Shown one piece after another: positions 16,719 to 24,929 of a DNA stretch of 64,000 bases. Where the stretch lies: assembly GCF_002224125.1 (NCBI RefSeq), contig NZ_NCSM01000008.1, positions 96,475 to 160,474 of the forward strand, written 5' to 3'. The translations under genes were made by a program, and so were the position numbers. Within the stretch, counting starts at the first letter, position 1. Each line of letters opens with the position of its first letter. The DNA comes from Streptomyces sp. NBS 14/10. Lineage in GTDB: Bacteria > Actinomycetota > Actinomycetes > Streptomycetales > Streptomycetaceae. A model generated the notes under the pieces. That model saw only the letters and a program-made list of their open reading frames with translations, ran no database searches and was not told the DNA's origin.

Positions 16719-18194
16719 ATGCGTGCATTTCTGGCATCTTCGATCGGCGTCGCGTGCACCGCCGCCCTCGCTCTCCCCCTCACCCTCAACCCGGCCCCCG
16801 CCCGCGCGGACCGCGTCGGCTCCGCCGATGGCGGCACCCAGTCGCTGCCACTGCTCCCGCTGGGCGGCGGCGGCCTCGACCGGGGCGCGGCGATGTCCTC
16901 CGGCGCCGCGCTGGGGGTCGAGCCACGGAGCGTGCGGCCCTTCTCCCTCGTCGGCGTGGTCTGGGACGACGCCTCCGCGCGGCTGGGCGGCCAGGTGCAG
17001 GTCCGCACCCGCGAGGCGGCCACCGGCGCGTGGTCGGCCTGGCGCGACCTGGAAGCGCTCGACGACGACGCTCCCGACCCCGACTCGCCCGAGGGCGCCC
17101 GGAGCCGGCAGCGCGGCGGCACCACGCCCCTGTGGGTCGGCGACTCCAACGGCGTCCAGGCCCGGGTCAGCCCCCGCGGCGGTTCCGGTGTGCTCTCCGC
17201 CCAGCCGGCCGGCCTGCCCTCCGGGCTCCGCCTGGAGCTCGTCGACCCGGGTCGTGGCCCCGCGACGCTCGCCCGGCCGCTGACCACCGACCCCAGCGCC
17301 GAACCGAGTTCCGAGCCGAGTTCCGAGGACGGCTCCGAGACCGGTTCGGCCCCCAGTTCCGAGGCCAGTTCCGAGACGGGCTCCGAGACGGGCTCCGAGA
17401 CCGGCTCCGAGACCGGGATGGAGGAGCCACCGGCGGACCTCTCCGCGTCTCCCGAGGCCCCGCAGGCCGACCCGGACGACGCGTCGGCGCCCCCGGAGCC
17501 GGAGCCCTCCGAGCTCACCGCCGAACCCTCCACCGCGCCCCCGCTCGAGCTCCCCGAGGAGCCCCCGAACACCAGCTCGGCCCATCCGTACACCGCGCCG
17601 CGGCCCCGTATCGTCACCCGCGCCGGCTGGGGCGCCGACGAGAAGCTGCGTGAGAAGGGCCACCGGTACACCAAGACCGTCAAGGCCGCCTTCGTCCACC
17701 ACACCGTGACGGGCAACGCGTACAGCTGCTCGCAGGCGCCGTCCATCATGCGGAGCATCTACCGCTACCACGTCAGCAGCCTGGGGTGGCGTGACTTCGG
17801 CTACAACTTCGCCGTCGACAAGTGCGGAAACATCTACGAGGGCAGATCCGGGGGCGTGTCGAAGGCCGTTCAGGGCGCGCACACGCGCGGCTTCAACACG
17901 AACAGCATGGGCATCGCGGTGCTCGGCACCTACTCCTCCAAGAAGCCCTCCAGCAAGGCCGTCAAGGCCGTGGCCAAGCTCACCGCCTGGAAGCTCGGCC
18001 TGTTCGGCCGGAACCCGAGCGGCACCACCCATCTGAAGTCCGCCGGCGGCAACAGATTCAAGAAGGGCACCAAGGCCAAGCTGCGTGTCATCTCCGGACA
18101 CCGCGACGGCTACAACACCGAGTGCCCGGGCAACGCCCTGTACGCCAAGCTCGGCACCGTGCGCAGCACGGCCGCCCGGCTGCAGGGCCGCTGA
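16719..18194 (+). CDS. Secreted PGRP-type N-acetylmuramoyl-L-alanine amidase
   Basis: Secreted peptidoglycan amidase of about 491 residues that would cut the bond between muramic acid and L-Ala of the stem peptide. It has a signal peptide (MRAFLASSIGVACTAALALP, cleavage near PARA-D), a sandwich-like N-terminal domain, an acidic Ser/Glu linker of tandem repeats (17302-17416), and a C-terminal PGRP/amidase-2 domain. Zinc and catalytic residues are all visible: FVHHTVTG (His), FGYNFAVDKCG (Tyr) and ISGHRDGYNTECPG (His and Cys). ATG 16701 in frame is an alternative start; neither has a strong ribosome site. Confidence 0.9.
   Translation: MRAFLASSIGVACTAALALPLTLNPAPARADRVGSADGGTQSLPLLPLGGGGLDRGAAMSSGAALGVEPRSVRPFSLVGVVWDDASARLGGQVQVRTREAATGAWSAWRDLEALDDDAPDPDSPEGARSRQRGGTTPLWVGDSNGVQARVSPRGGSGVLSAQPAGLPSGLRLELVDPGRGPATLARPLTTDPSAEPSSEPSSEDGSETGSAPSSEASSETGSETGSETGSETGMEEPPADLSASPEAPQADPDDASAPPEPEPSELTAEPSTAPPLELPEEPPNTSSAHPYTAPRPRIVTRAGWGADEKLREKGHRYTKTVKAAFVHHTVTGNAYSCSQAPSIMRSIYRYHVSSLGWRDFGYNFAVDKCGNIYEGRSGGVSKAVQGAHTRGFNTNSMGIAVLGTYSSKKPSSKAVKAVAKLTAWKLGLFGRNPSGTTHLKSAGGNRFKKGTKAKLRVISGHRDGYNTECPGNALYAKLGTVRSTAARLQGR
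17302..17416 (+). repeat. In-frame Ser/Glu repeat linker of the amidase
   Basis: Tandem 12-bp-based units related to GAGACGGGCTCC and GAGCCGAGTTCC, encoding runs such as SSEPSSEPSSE and ETGSETGSETGSETG. They form a highly acidic flexible linker between the two domains. Copy number is likely to vary between strains. Confidence 0.75.
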
Positions 18195-18337
18195 CCGCGT
18201 GGTCGGCGACCGCGGGGTCAGCGCGAACCTCGAGGTCGCCGACCGCAAGGCCGCTGACCAGGCGCGGGCCGGGTACTCGGGGTCTGCATACACTGGCCGC
18301 CGACCCGGCGAGCCCCAGCAGGAAGCAGAGACGATAC

Positions 18338-19438
18338 GTGACCACAGCGCCAGCGACGCCAGAAGCGATCCTCCTGGTCGGCGGCAAGGGCACCCGGCTG
18401 CGGCCGATGACGGTGAACACCCCCAAGCCGATGGTCCCGGCGGCCGGCGTCCCGTTCCTCACCCACCAGCTGGCGCGCGCCCGCGCGGCCGGGGTCGAGC
18501 ACATCGTGCTCGCCACGTCGTACCTGGCCGAGGTGTTCGAGCCGTACTTCGGTGACGGCTCGTCACTCGGCCTGCACCTGGAATACGTGACGGAGCAGGA
18601 GCCGCTGGGCACCGGCGGCGCCATCCGCAACGTCGCCTCCCGGCTGGGCTCGGGCCCGGACGACCCGGTGCTCGTTTTCAACGGCGACATCCTCACCGGG
18701 CTCGACATACCCGCCCTCGTCGACACCCACCGCACCACCGGCGCCGATGTCTCCCTGCACCTCACCCGCGTCACCGACCCGCGCGCGTACGGTCTTGTGC
18801 CGACCGACGCCACCGGGCGCGTCACCGCCTTCCTCGAAAAGCCGCAGACCGCCGAGGAGATCGTCACCGACCAGATAAACGCGGGCGCCTACGTCTTCAA
18901 CCGCTCGGTGATCGACGCCATCCCGGCCGGCCGCCCCGTCTCCGTCGAACGCGAGACCTTCCCCGGCCTGCTGGCCGCGGGCGCCCATCTCCAGGGCATG
19001 GTCGACTCCACGTACTGGCTCGACCTCGGCACCCCGCAGGCCTTCGTCCGCGGCTCCGCCGACCTGGTGCTGGGCCGCGCCCCCTCCCCGGCGGTCCCCG
19101 GCCGCTGCGGCGACCGGCTGATCCTGGACAGCGCGCAGGTGGCGCGCGACGCCAAGCTCACCGGCGGCACCGTCATCGGCCCCGCGGCCCGGGTGGGCGC
19201 GGGCGTCAGCATCGACGGCTCCACGGTGCTGGCCGGCGCGGTGGTGGAGGAGGGCGCGCAGGTCCGCGACTCCCTCATCGGCGCGCGGGCCCGGATCGGG
19301 GCCCGTACGGTGCTGCAGGGCGCGGTGGTCGGGGACGGCGCGCTGGTGGGGCCGGACAACGAGCTGCGGGACGGCGTGCGGGTGTGGTGCGGGGCGGACA
19401 TCCCGGCGGGGGCGGTGCGCTTCTCGTCGGACCAGTGA
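18338..19438 (+). CDS. Mannose-1-phosphate guanylyltransferase / NDP-sugar pyrophosphorylase
   Basis: Nucleotidyltransferase of 366 residues joining a sugar 1-phosphate to a nucleotide, most likely making GDP-mannose. The N-terminal signature is LLVGGKGTRLRPMTVNTPKP (residues 12-31). VFNGDILTGLD holds the metal-binding Asp, and FLEKPQTAEEIVTDQINAGA and YWLDLGTPQAF follow. The C-terminal third is a left-handed beta-helix of hexapeptide repeats (GGTVIGPAARVGAGVSIDGS). GTG 18338 starts VTTAPATPEAI. With ManA (56387) and ManB (53355) in the window, it completes a route from fructose-6-phosphate to GDP-mannose. Confidence 0.9.
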   Translation: MTTAPATPEAILLVGGKGTRLRPMTVNTPKPMVPAAGVPFLTHQLARARAAGVEHIVLATSYLAEVFEPYFGDGSSLGLHLEYVTEQEPLGTGGAIRNVASRLGSGPDDPVLVFNGDILTGLDIPALVDTHRTTGADVSLHLTRVTDPRAYGLVPTDATGRVTAFLEKPQTAEEIVTDQINAGAYVFNRSVIDAIPAGRPVSVERETFPGLLAAGAHLQGMVDSTYWLDLGTPQAFVRGSADLVLGRAPSPAVPGRCGDRLILDSAQVARDAKLTGGTVIGPAARVGAGVSIDGSTVLAGAVVEEGAQVRDSLIGARARIGARTVLQGAVVGDGALVGPDNELRDGVRVWCGADIPAGAVRFSSDQ

Positions 19439-19481
19439 GGGCTTGTGCGGGCGTGCCGGGGGCGCGCCGTAGGCTGGCGGT

Positions 19482-20387
19482 GTGCCCGCCCACCGCAGTT
19501 GGACCCCCTCCGGTCCGTACGACCTCGCGCGCAACCTGACCGTGCTGCGGCGGGGCCCGGGGGACCCGGCGTTCCAGGTGTCCGCCGACGGCGCCGTCTG
19601 GCGGGCCAGCCGCACCCCCGAGGGCGCGGGGACGATACGCCTCGTACGCCGGGGCGAGGCCGTCGAGGCGCAGGCGTGGGGGCCGGGCGCGGACTGGCTG
19701 CTGGACCATCTGCCCGCCCTGCTCGGCGCCGAGGACGACCCGGCCGCCTTCACCCCGCGCCACCGCCTGGTGCACCAGGCGCACCGCCGCCACCCGGGCC
19801 TCAGACTGATCCGCACCGGTCTGGTCCTGGAGTCGCTGATCCCCTCGATCCTGGAGCAGAAGGTCACCAGCGACGAGGCGTACCGGGGCTGGCGGCTGCT
19901 GCTGCAGCGCCACGGCGAGCCCGCGCCCGGCCCCGCCGAGCGGCTGCGGGTCATGCCGGATCCGCGCGCCTGGGCGCTGATCCCGTCGTGGGAGTGGCAC
20001 CGGGCCGGGGTCGACGCCAAGCGCTCGTCGACCATCCTGCGGGCCGTACGGGCCGCCCGGCGGCTGGAGGAGGCCGCGGCCATGGACCTCGCCGCGGCCT
20101 CGGCCCGGCTCCAGGCCATCCCGGGCATCGGCCCGTGGACGGCGGCCGAGACGCTGCAGCGCAGCAACGGCACCCCGGACGCGATCACGGTCGGCGATCT
20201 GCACCTGCCGAAGATCATCGGCTATGCCCTCACCGGCGAGCGCGGCACCGACGACGCGGCGATGCTGGAGCTGCTGGCCCCCTACGCCGGCCAGCGCCAC
20301 CGCGCCGCCCGTCTGATCCTCCTCTCCGGCCGCGTCCCGCCCCGCCGCGCCCCGCGCTTCTCGGTCCGGGACTTCCGGGCGATCTGA
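19482..20387 (+). CDS. AlkA-like DNA-3-methyladenine glycosylase
   Basis: HhH-GPD superfamily base-excision enzyme of 301 residues that would remove alkylated bases from DNA. The helix-hairpin-helix is LQAIPGIGPWTAAETL, and the catalytic Asp falls in TPDAITVGDLHLPKIIG. The preceding segment VLESLIPSILEQKVTSDEAYR is typical of AlkA-type enzymes. It lacks the Fe-S cluster cysteines of the Nth/MutY branch. The start is GTG 19482. It lies 2.2 kb from AlkB with an ECF sigma unit between them, so an alkylation-response neighbourhood is possible. Confidence 0.85.
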   Translation: MPAHRSWTPSGPYDLARNLTVLRRGPGDPAFQVSADGAVWRASRTPEGAGTIRLVRRGEAVEAQAWGPGADWLLDHLPALLGAEDDPAAFTPRHRLVHQAHRRHPGLRLIRTGLVLESLIPSILEQKVTSDEAYRGWRLLLQRHGEPAPGPAERLRVMPDPRAWALIPSWEWHRAGVDAKRSSTILRAVRAARRLEEAAAMDLAAASARLQAIPGIGPWTAAETLQRSNGTPDAITVGDLHLPKIIGYALTGERGTDDAAMLELLAPYAGQRHRAARLILLSGRVPPRRAPRFSVRDFRAI

Positions 20388-20402
20388 GCTCGCGCCTACG
20401 GG

Positions 20403-21011
20403 TCAGGCGTGGGCGTCCGGACCGCCGCCGATCCCAGGCACGCTGCACTTGGGGACCTTCGACACCAGCCGGAACGACACCGACTTGGTCGCGTTGTCCT
20501 TGCCGAACTCCGCCACGATGAGCAGCGTCGCCCCGGCGACCCGCCGGCCGTCCGACCGGACGGTGTCGTCCGGGATCAGATCCGGGTGGATGACGGCCTT
20601 CCCGGGGTCGGACGGAAACGTCAGCGCGTAGCCCGCGGTGGCCCAGGGGGCATGGGGCGGCGCGCCCGTGGGGCAGTTCTCGTCCCCCTCCAGGCTGGCC
20701 GCCCGTACGCCCATCTTCTTCAGCTGCTGCTGGAGGCCGGGCAGGCCCTCGGGGCGGTTCAAGTGCAGGATCAGGGAGCCGTCGTCCTTCTTGGTCACGG
20801 CGTACGCGGGCGAGCCGCCCGATCCGCTCAGCGCCGGCACGACCACCGCCGCCGCGGCGGCCGCCGCCACCGTCGCGACCGCGAGCGGGAGGCGAAGCCG
20901 GCGAGCCGGGGCCCGGGGGGCCGGAGCGGGGGCCGGGACGGGAGCCGGGGCGGTGGCCATGGCCGACAGCTCCGCCGCCAGGCGCTGCTTGAACTGGGTG
21001 GGCGCGCTCAT
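20403..21011 (-). CDS. Single-span membrane protein coupled to ECF sigma factor
   Basis: Protein of 202 residues with a cytoplasmic N-terminus (MSAPTQFKQRLAAELSAMA), a Pro/Ala linker, one membrane span (LPLAVATVAAAAAAAVVVPAL) and an external domain of about 140 residues containing two cysteines. Its start codon overlaps the sigma-factor stop by 4 bp (ATGA), so the two are co-translated. This layout fits a regulator of the sigma factor. However, the N-terminal segment is short and has no zinc-binding HxxxCxxC motif, so it is not a classical ZAS anti-sigma factor. Function unproven. Confidence 0.7.
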   Translation of the reverse strand: MSAPTQFKQRLAAELSAMATAPAPVPAPAPAPRAPARRLRLPLAVATVAAAAAAAVVVPALSGSGGSPAYAVTKKDDGSLILHLNRPEGLPGLQQQLKKMGVRAASLEGDENCPTGAPPHAPWATAGYALTFPSDPGKAVIHPDLIPDDTVRSDGRRVAGATLLIVAEFGKDNATKSVSFRLVSKVPKCSVPGIGGGPDAHA

Positions 21012-21670
21012 GAGACAACCTCCAGGGTGTGGCCTGTGCGTTCGGCGGGTTCGGCGGGTTCGGTGATGGGCGGGCGTCCGGCGCGCAGCGCGCGCTTCGC
21101 GCGGTGCAGACGGACCCGTACGGTCGCCTGGTGGAGCCCGAGCGCCTGCGCGGCCTCGCGCGGGGTGAGGCCGTCGACAGCCACCAGATCGAGGACTTCG
21201 CGCAGCGGCTCGCTCAGCGCGCGGTGCCGCTCGACCAGTTCGCGCGCCGCCCGCTCCGCGTCGATCCGCTCCTCCAGCGCGGCGATGTCCTCCTCGTCCA
21301 GCAGCCGACGCCCGTTCAGCCGGGCCATCACCTGCTGCTCGCGGGCGCTGCCCCGGTAGTGGGCGGCCAGGACGTTGCGGGCGATGCCGTACAGCCAGGC
21401 GGCGGGCGCCCCGCGCTTCGGGTCGTACTGGCCCGCGGCCTCCAGCGCGGCGACGAAGATGTCGGCGGTGAGGTCAGCGGCCAGCTGGGGGCAGGTCGTG
21501 CGCCGGGTCACAAAGCCGAGGACGGCGTCGAAGTTCTCTTCGTAGAACACCGCGAATCCGGCGGCGTCCGGCCGGGGCGGCGCGGCCCGGCTCGCATGTC
21601 GTTCGGGCACGGCGGCCCGTTCGGGTATCAAGGGCACCCGTTCCTCCAACGTGGTCGGTGGTCCCTTCAC
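21008..21670 (-). CDS. ECF-type RNA polymerase sigma factor
   Basis: Sigma-70 family protein of 220 residues. Region 2 spans FAVFYEENFDAVLGFVTRR through YDPKRGAPAAWLYGIARNVL (core binding and -10 recognition). Region 4 is LSEPLREVLDLVAVDGLTPR followed by EAAQALGLHQATVRVRLHRA (-35 recognition helix). The Pro-rich N-terminal 35 residues and a C-terminal tail are outside the conserved domains. The start is GTG 21670 with no good ribosome site, so an internal start is possible. It is co-transcribed with the membrane protein downstream. Confidence 0.9.
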   Translation of the reverse strand: MKGPPTTLEERVPLIPERAAVPERHASRAAPPRPDAAGFAVFYEENFDAVLGFVTRRTTCPQLAADLTADIFVAALEAAGQYDPKRGAPAAWLYGIARNVLAAHYRGSAREQQVMARLNGRRLLDEEDIAALEERIDAERAARELVERHRALSEPLREVLDLVAVDGLTPREAAQALGLHQATVRVRLHRAKRALRAGRPPITEPAEPAERTGHTLEVVS

Positions 21671-21736
21671 CCGCTACTTGGCGCGGCGGCGGCCAACCGT
21701 TACATCGGTGGCCGCCGCCGGGGTCGCATCCGGGGG

Positions 21737-22381
21737 TTATTGACTGGTGTGCAGGACCGTGCGGAACGTCACCGACACCCGGCGGCCACGGGGAACCCGT
21801 CCGGCCGCCCCGGGGTCGCTCTTGCGCGCGGCGATGGCATGCCGCCAGGCGTATCGGGCCGGACCGGCCATGACCAGCAGGCTGCCCGGCGCCAGCGGCA
21901 CCGCCAGCTTGGTGCCGTCGTCGGGGTCGGTGAAGTCCATCAGACAGCTGGAGCCCAGGGATATCGCGGCGACGACCGGGCCGAAACACGGTACGCAGTC
22001 GACATGGGCGCTGATCCCCTGACCCGGCTGGTACTCGTTGACGATCACCTGGTCCGCCTCCCGGTCCAGCAACCCCTCGTCCACCAGCCGGGCGGCCGGC
22101 TCCCGCGCCCACACCGGGAGCGGCGGCGCGGTCGGCTGCGACGCATCGGTGGCCACGGTGCGGCGGCCGTAGTCGTACCGATGGCCGTAATGCTGTACGC
22201 GCCGCTTCAGCTGCGCCGACCACGACGCCCCATCGATCCCCGCGAGCAGGGCCGCAGCGGCATCGGGGGCGAGCCAGTCGGCGATGTAGCGCAGCCCGGG
22301 CACCGCGGTGGCGGACGTGGCTGGGTCGGTGTCTGCGTCGGTGTTGGTGTCGAACGAGAGTTGGCCAGAGGTCTCGGACAT
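21737..22381 (-). CDS. alkB: AlkB-like Fe(II)/2-oxoglutarate dioxygenase
   Basis: Protein of 214 residues in the AlkB family, which oxidatively removes methyl groups from damaged bases in DNA or RNA. Iron ligands are visible as the HxD motif in ISAHVDCVPCFGP (His126, Asp128) and a distal His in YAWRHAIAARK (His181). The 2-oxoglutarate-binding Arg lies in GRRVSVTFR. NEYQPGQGI precedes HxD as in true AlkB proteins. The substrate could be DNA, RNA or other; I infer repair from the family. The gene stands 66 bp from the sigma-factor gene on the same strand. Confidence 0.85.
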   Translation of the reverse strand: MSETSGQLSFDTNTDADTDPATSATAVPGLRYIADWLAPDAAAALLAGIDGASWSAQLKRRVQHYGHRYDYGRRTVATDASQPTAPPLPVWAREPAARLVDEGLLDREADQVIVNEYQPGQGISAHVDCVPCFGPVVAAISLGSSCLMDFTDPDDGTKLAVPLAPGSLLVMAGPARYAWRHAIAARKSDPGAAGRVPRGRRVSVTFRTVLHTSQ

Positions 22382-22426
22382 GCCAGCACAGTAACCATGC
22401 GCCGGGAAGGCGGATTCATGGTGACG

Positions 22427-24193
22427 TCAGGGCTCCGCCAGTGCCTGCACCTCCGCGTAGGAGGGGGCCGTGAGGTCCGTCGGCCGGCCGTCTCGGATGG
22501 CGGTCGCGGCGGTCACGGCAGCGGCCAGGGCCCTGCGGTAGAGCAGCGAGCCGAGGCTGACCCTGCGTACGCCCAGCGCGGCCAGCTCGGCGAGCGTGGG
22601 CCCGGTCGGCGTGTACAGGATGTTCAGCGGGACGAGGAGAGCCGCCGTCAGCGCGGCGATCCCGTCCGGATCCGAAAGACCCGGTACGAACACCCCGTCC
22701 GCCCCGGCCTGTTCATAGCGTGCGAGGCGCGCCGCGGTCTCCTCCCTCTGGCGTCCGAGCCAGTGGGTGTCGGTGCGGGCGTTCACGAACAGCGCGGGTA
22801 CGGCGGCCTTGACGGCGGCGATCTTCGCGGCGTGCAGCTCCACGGGGGCGAGGGTGCCGTCCGGCCGGCCGTCTTCCAGGTTGATCCCCGCGGCGCCCGC
22901 CTCGTACAGCTCGCGGGCCAGCGCGGCCACCTCCTCCACGTCGTCGCTGAAACCCCCTTCGGCATCGACGGTGAACAGGAAGGACCCCCGGCCGAGGCTG
23001 CGGGCCAGGGCCAAGGTCGCGTCCGCGGTCGCGGCCGCCCCGTCCGGCAGACCGGCGGCCGCGGCCACGCCCAGGCTCGTGGTGCCGACCGCCGGGAAGC
23101 CCTGCGCCGCCAGGGCGGCGGCGGAGGCGTAGTCCCAGGCGTTGGGCAGCAGCAGCGGGGTGGCGGCGGCCTGGTGGTGCAGCCGGGCGAAGGCCGTCAG
23201 CGGGCGCTGGAGCAGTCCGTCGGCCAGGGCGAGGGCGTGGGCCCGGCCGGGGCAGACCCGCGGCGGTGCGCCGAAGGTCAGGGGTACGGGGTGTGCGCGC
23301 TGGGCGGTCGCGAGGTCCAGGAGCACCACATCGCCCTCGGCGATCTCCCGGCCGCCGACCCGGGTGGCGCGGGCGGCGATCCGGCGCATGGTCCGTACCG
23401 GCGGATCCTCCCGGAGCACCCGGGCCGGCGGTACGTCGGGGCTGGCCGCGGCGTCCGTCGGTGTGGCGCCTGCGCAGGTCGCCGTCGGTGCGGCTCCCGC
23501 GGTTAGCGGTATGTCGCGGCCCGTCACGGACTCCACCGGCGCGGCTCCTGCGGCCGGCGGCCCATCATGGCCCGCCGCGGTCTCCACCGGCGCGGCCCCC
23601 GCGCGGGCCTTCGTCAATGCCGTTCCCGCGCAGGCATCCACCGGCGCGGCCTCCGCGCGGGCCTTCGCCAACGCAGCCCCCGCGCAGGACTCCACCAGCG
23701 TGGCCGTCGCGTCGCAGGCCTGCACCAGCAGTCCGATGCGGTTGGCGACGGCCTCCAGAGCGGCCCCATCGGCACCGGCCGGCGCCAGCCGCGCCACCAG
23801 CCGGGCCACGGCCTCGTCCGCGGCCGGGTCCGTACCCCCGAAGTAGGCCCCGGCCACCACGGTCACCGCCTCCGCGACCGCCCCGGGCTCCGGCATCCCC
23901 AGGCCCTCGGCGAGGGCACGCACCACCCGCACCCGGACCTCCCCCGTGGGCCCGGTCGCCGCCGCCCGCCACAGCGCGGCGGGCTCCAGCCGGGCCAGCT
24001 CGGCCTCCACCAGAGCCCGCCGCCGCCGATGCGCCTCACCGGAGCTGAACCGGGCCACGGTGGCACGCAGCCAGGCGACGCTCGCCCCCACCGGACCCCC
24101 GTCCGTAGCCGGGAGTTCCGGGACGAGCGCCGGGTCGGCGAGTGCCGCCCGTACGTCCGCGAAGCGGTTGAACTCATGCGTCGTGTGCGTCAT
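22427..24193 (-). CDS. Fusion: degenerate cytochrome P450 plus PEP mutase/isocitrate lyase-like domain
   Basis: 588 residues in two parts. Residues 1 to about 335 resemble a cytochrome P450: VARFSSGEAHRRRRALV (helix C region), LLVQACDATATLV (I-helix region), LREDPPVRTMRRIAARAT, and the heme loop FGAPPRVCPGRAHALALAD with Cys314. The ExxR motif is lost (Arg where Glu belongs), and the region before it is replaced by an Ala-rich repeat array. Residues from about 345 are a PEP mutase/isocitrate lyase barrel: LLLPNAWDYASAAALAAQG, TVDAEGGFSDDVEEVA and AAGINLEDG. The barrel probably acts on C-C or C-P bonds of a 2-oxo acid-like substrate; the P450 part is probably catalytically dead. Confidence 0.8.
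   Translation of the reverse strand: MTHTTHEFNRFADVRAALADPALVPELPATDGGPVGASVAWLRATVARFSSGEAHRRRRALVEAELARLEPAALWRAAATGPTGEVRVRVVRALAEGLGMPEPGAVAEAVTVVAGAYFGGTDPAADEAVARLVARLAPAGADGAALEAVANRIGLLVQACDATATLVESCAGAALAKARAEAAPVDACAGTALTKARAGAAPVETAAGHDGPPAAGAAPVESVTGRDIPLTAGAAPTATCAGATPTDAAASPDVPPARVLREDPPVRTMRRIAARATRVGGREIAEGDVVLLDLATAQRAHPVPLTFGAPPRVCPGRAHALALADGLLQRPLTAFARLHHQAAATPLLLPNAWDYASAAALAAQGFPAVGTTSLGVAAAAGLPDGAAATADATLALARSLGRGSFLFTVDAEGGFSDDVEEVAALARELYEAGAAGINLEDGRPDGTLAPVELHAAKIAAVKAAVPALFVNARTDTHWLGRQREETAARLARYEQAGADGVFVPGLSDPDGIAALTAALLVPLNILYTPTGPTLAELAALGVRRVSLGSLLYRRALAAAVTAATAIRDGRPTDLTAPSYAEVQALAEP
23532..23700. repeat. 54-bp tandem repeats inside the P450 half
   Basis: Units beginning TCCACCGGCGCGGC start at 23532, 23583, 23637 and (partial) 23691. 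The last two full units have an exact 54-bp period and differ at only a few bases. They encode the Ala/Pro-rich insert (repeats of AAPVE and AGAAP) that replaces part of the P450 core. Confidence 0.8.
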
Positions 24194-24281
24194 GGCCCGA
24201 CGCTAGAGCCGGAAAAGTTCGGCGCCGCCCGAACCACCCTCGGTGGGCGCCCTGTCGGTAGGGCTTGCGACCATGACCCGC

Positions 24282-24929
24282 ATGAGCCACGTGATCAGCA
24301 TGAAGACGGTTACCCTCAGCCGGACTCTCGACTATCTGCGGGGCGGCGAGCCCACCGCCCACCAGCAGCAGATCCTCGACACCATGCGCGAGGAGGCGCG
24401 GGCCGTCCAGCGCCGCGTCGACTACCAGCGCATCGACTGGGGCCTCACCGTCCCCGAGGCTCTGGAGCACCTCATCATGGGCCGGGCCGATGCCGAGGGC
24501 GAACGCGTCGGATACGCGTACTACGCCGCGCTGCTGGCCGTCCTCGAATGCATCGGATCCGACCCCGTCGACGTGGGCGTGTATTCCAAACCCTCCACCT
24601 TCTTCGGCCGCATGGACGAGGAACTCCGCGCCCTGGGAGTCCCCGCCGACCTGCTGCCGTGCAGCTTCCTGTTCGCGGACTTCACCGACCTGCTCCCGTT
24701 CTCCATCCCGAGCCCCATGGACGGCTACCCGGCCATCGGCTACCTCCCCCTCTCCAAGGCCAAGTCCGTCGCCGACGCCTACACGGCCGTACTCGACCGC
24801 TTGGACCACGACTTCACCTACGACGCCAAACTCCTCATCGACAAACTCAATGTGGAGCACGAGGAGTGGCAGACCGCCCTGAAGTACGGCCACACCATGG
24901 ACATACTCGTCTTCTGCATCCAAGGCTGA
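24282..24929 (+). CDS. DUF7691-like hypothetical protein
   Basis: Soluble protein of 215 residues resembling the Streptomyces family I recall as DUF7691; its role is unknown. It opens MSHVISMKTVTLSRTLDYLR, then has IDWGLTVPEALEHLIMG, AYYAALLAVLECIGSDP and a C-terminal LLIDKLNVEHEEWQTALKYG. No membrane segment or signal peptide. ATGs at 24273 and 24300 are alternative starts; none has a convincing ribosome site. Its stop abuts the stop of the convergent MFS gene with no space between. Confidence 0.7.
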   Translation: MSHVISMKTVTLSRTLDYLRGGEPTAHQQQILDTMREEARAVQRRVDYQRIDWGLTVPEALEHLIMGRADAEGERVGYAYYAALLAVLECIGSDPVDVGVYSKPSTFFGRMDEELRALGVPADLLPCSFLFADFTDLLPFSIPSPMDGYPAIGYLPLSKAKSVADAYTAVLDRLDHDFTYDAKLLIDKLNVEHEEWQTALKYGHTMDILVFCIQG

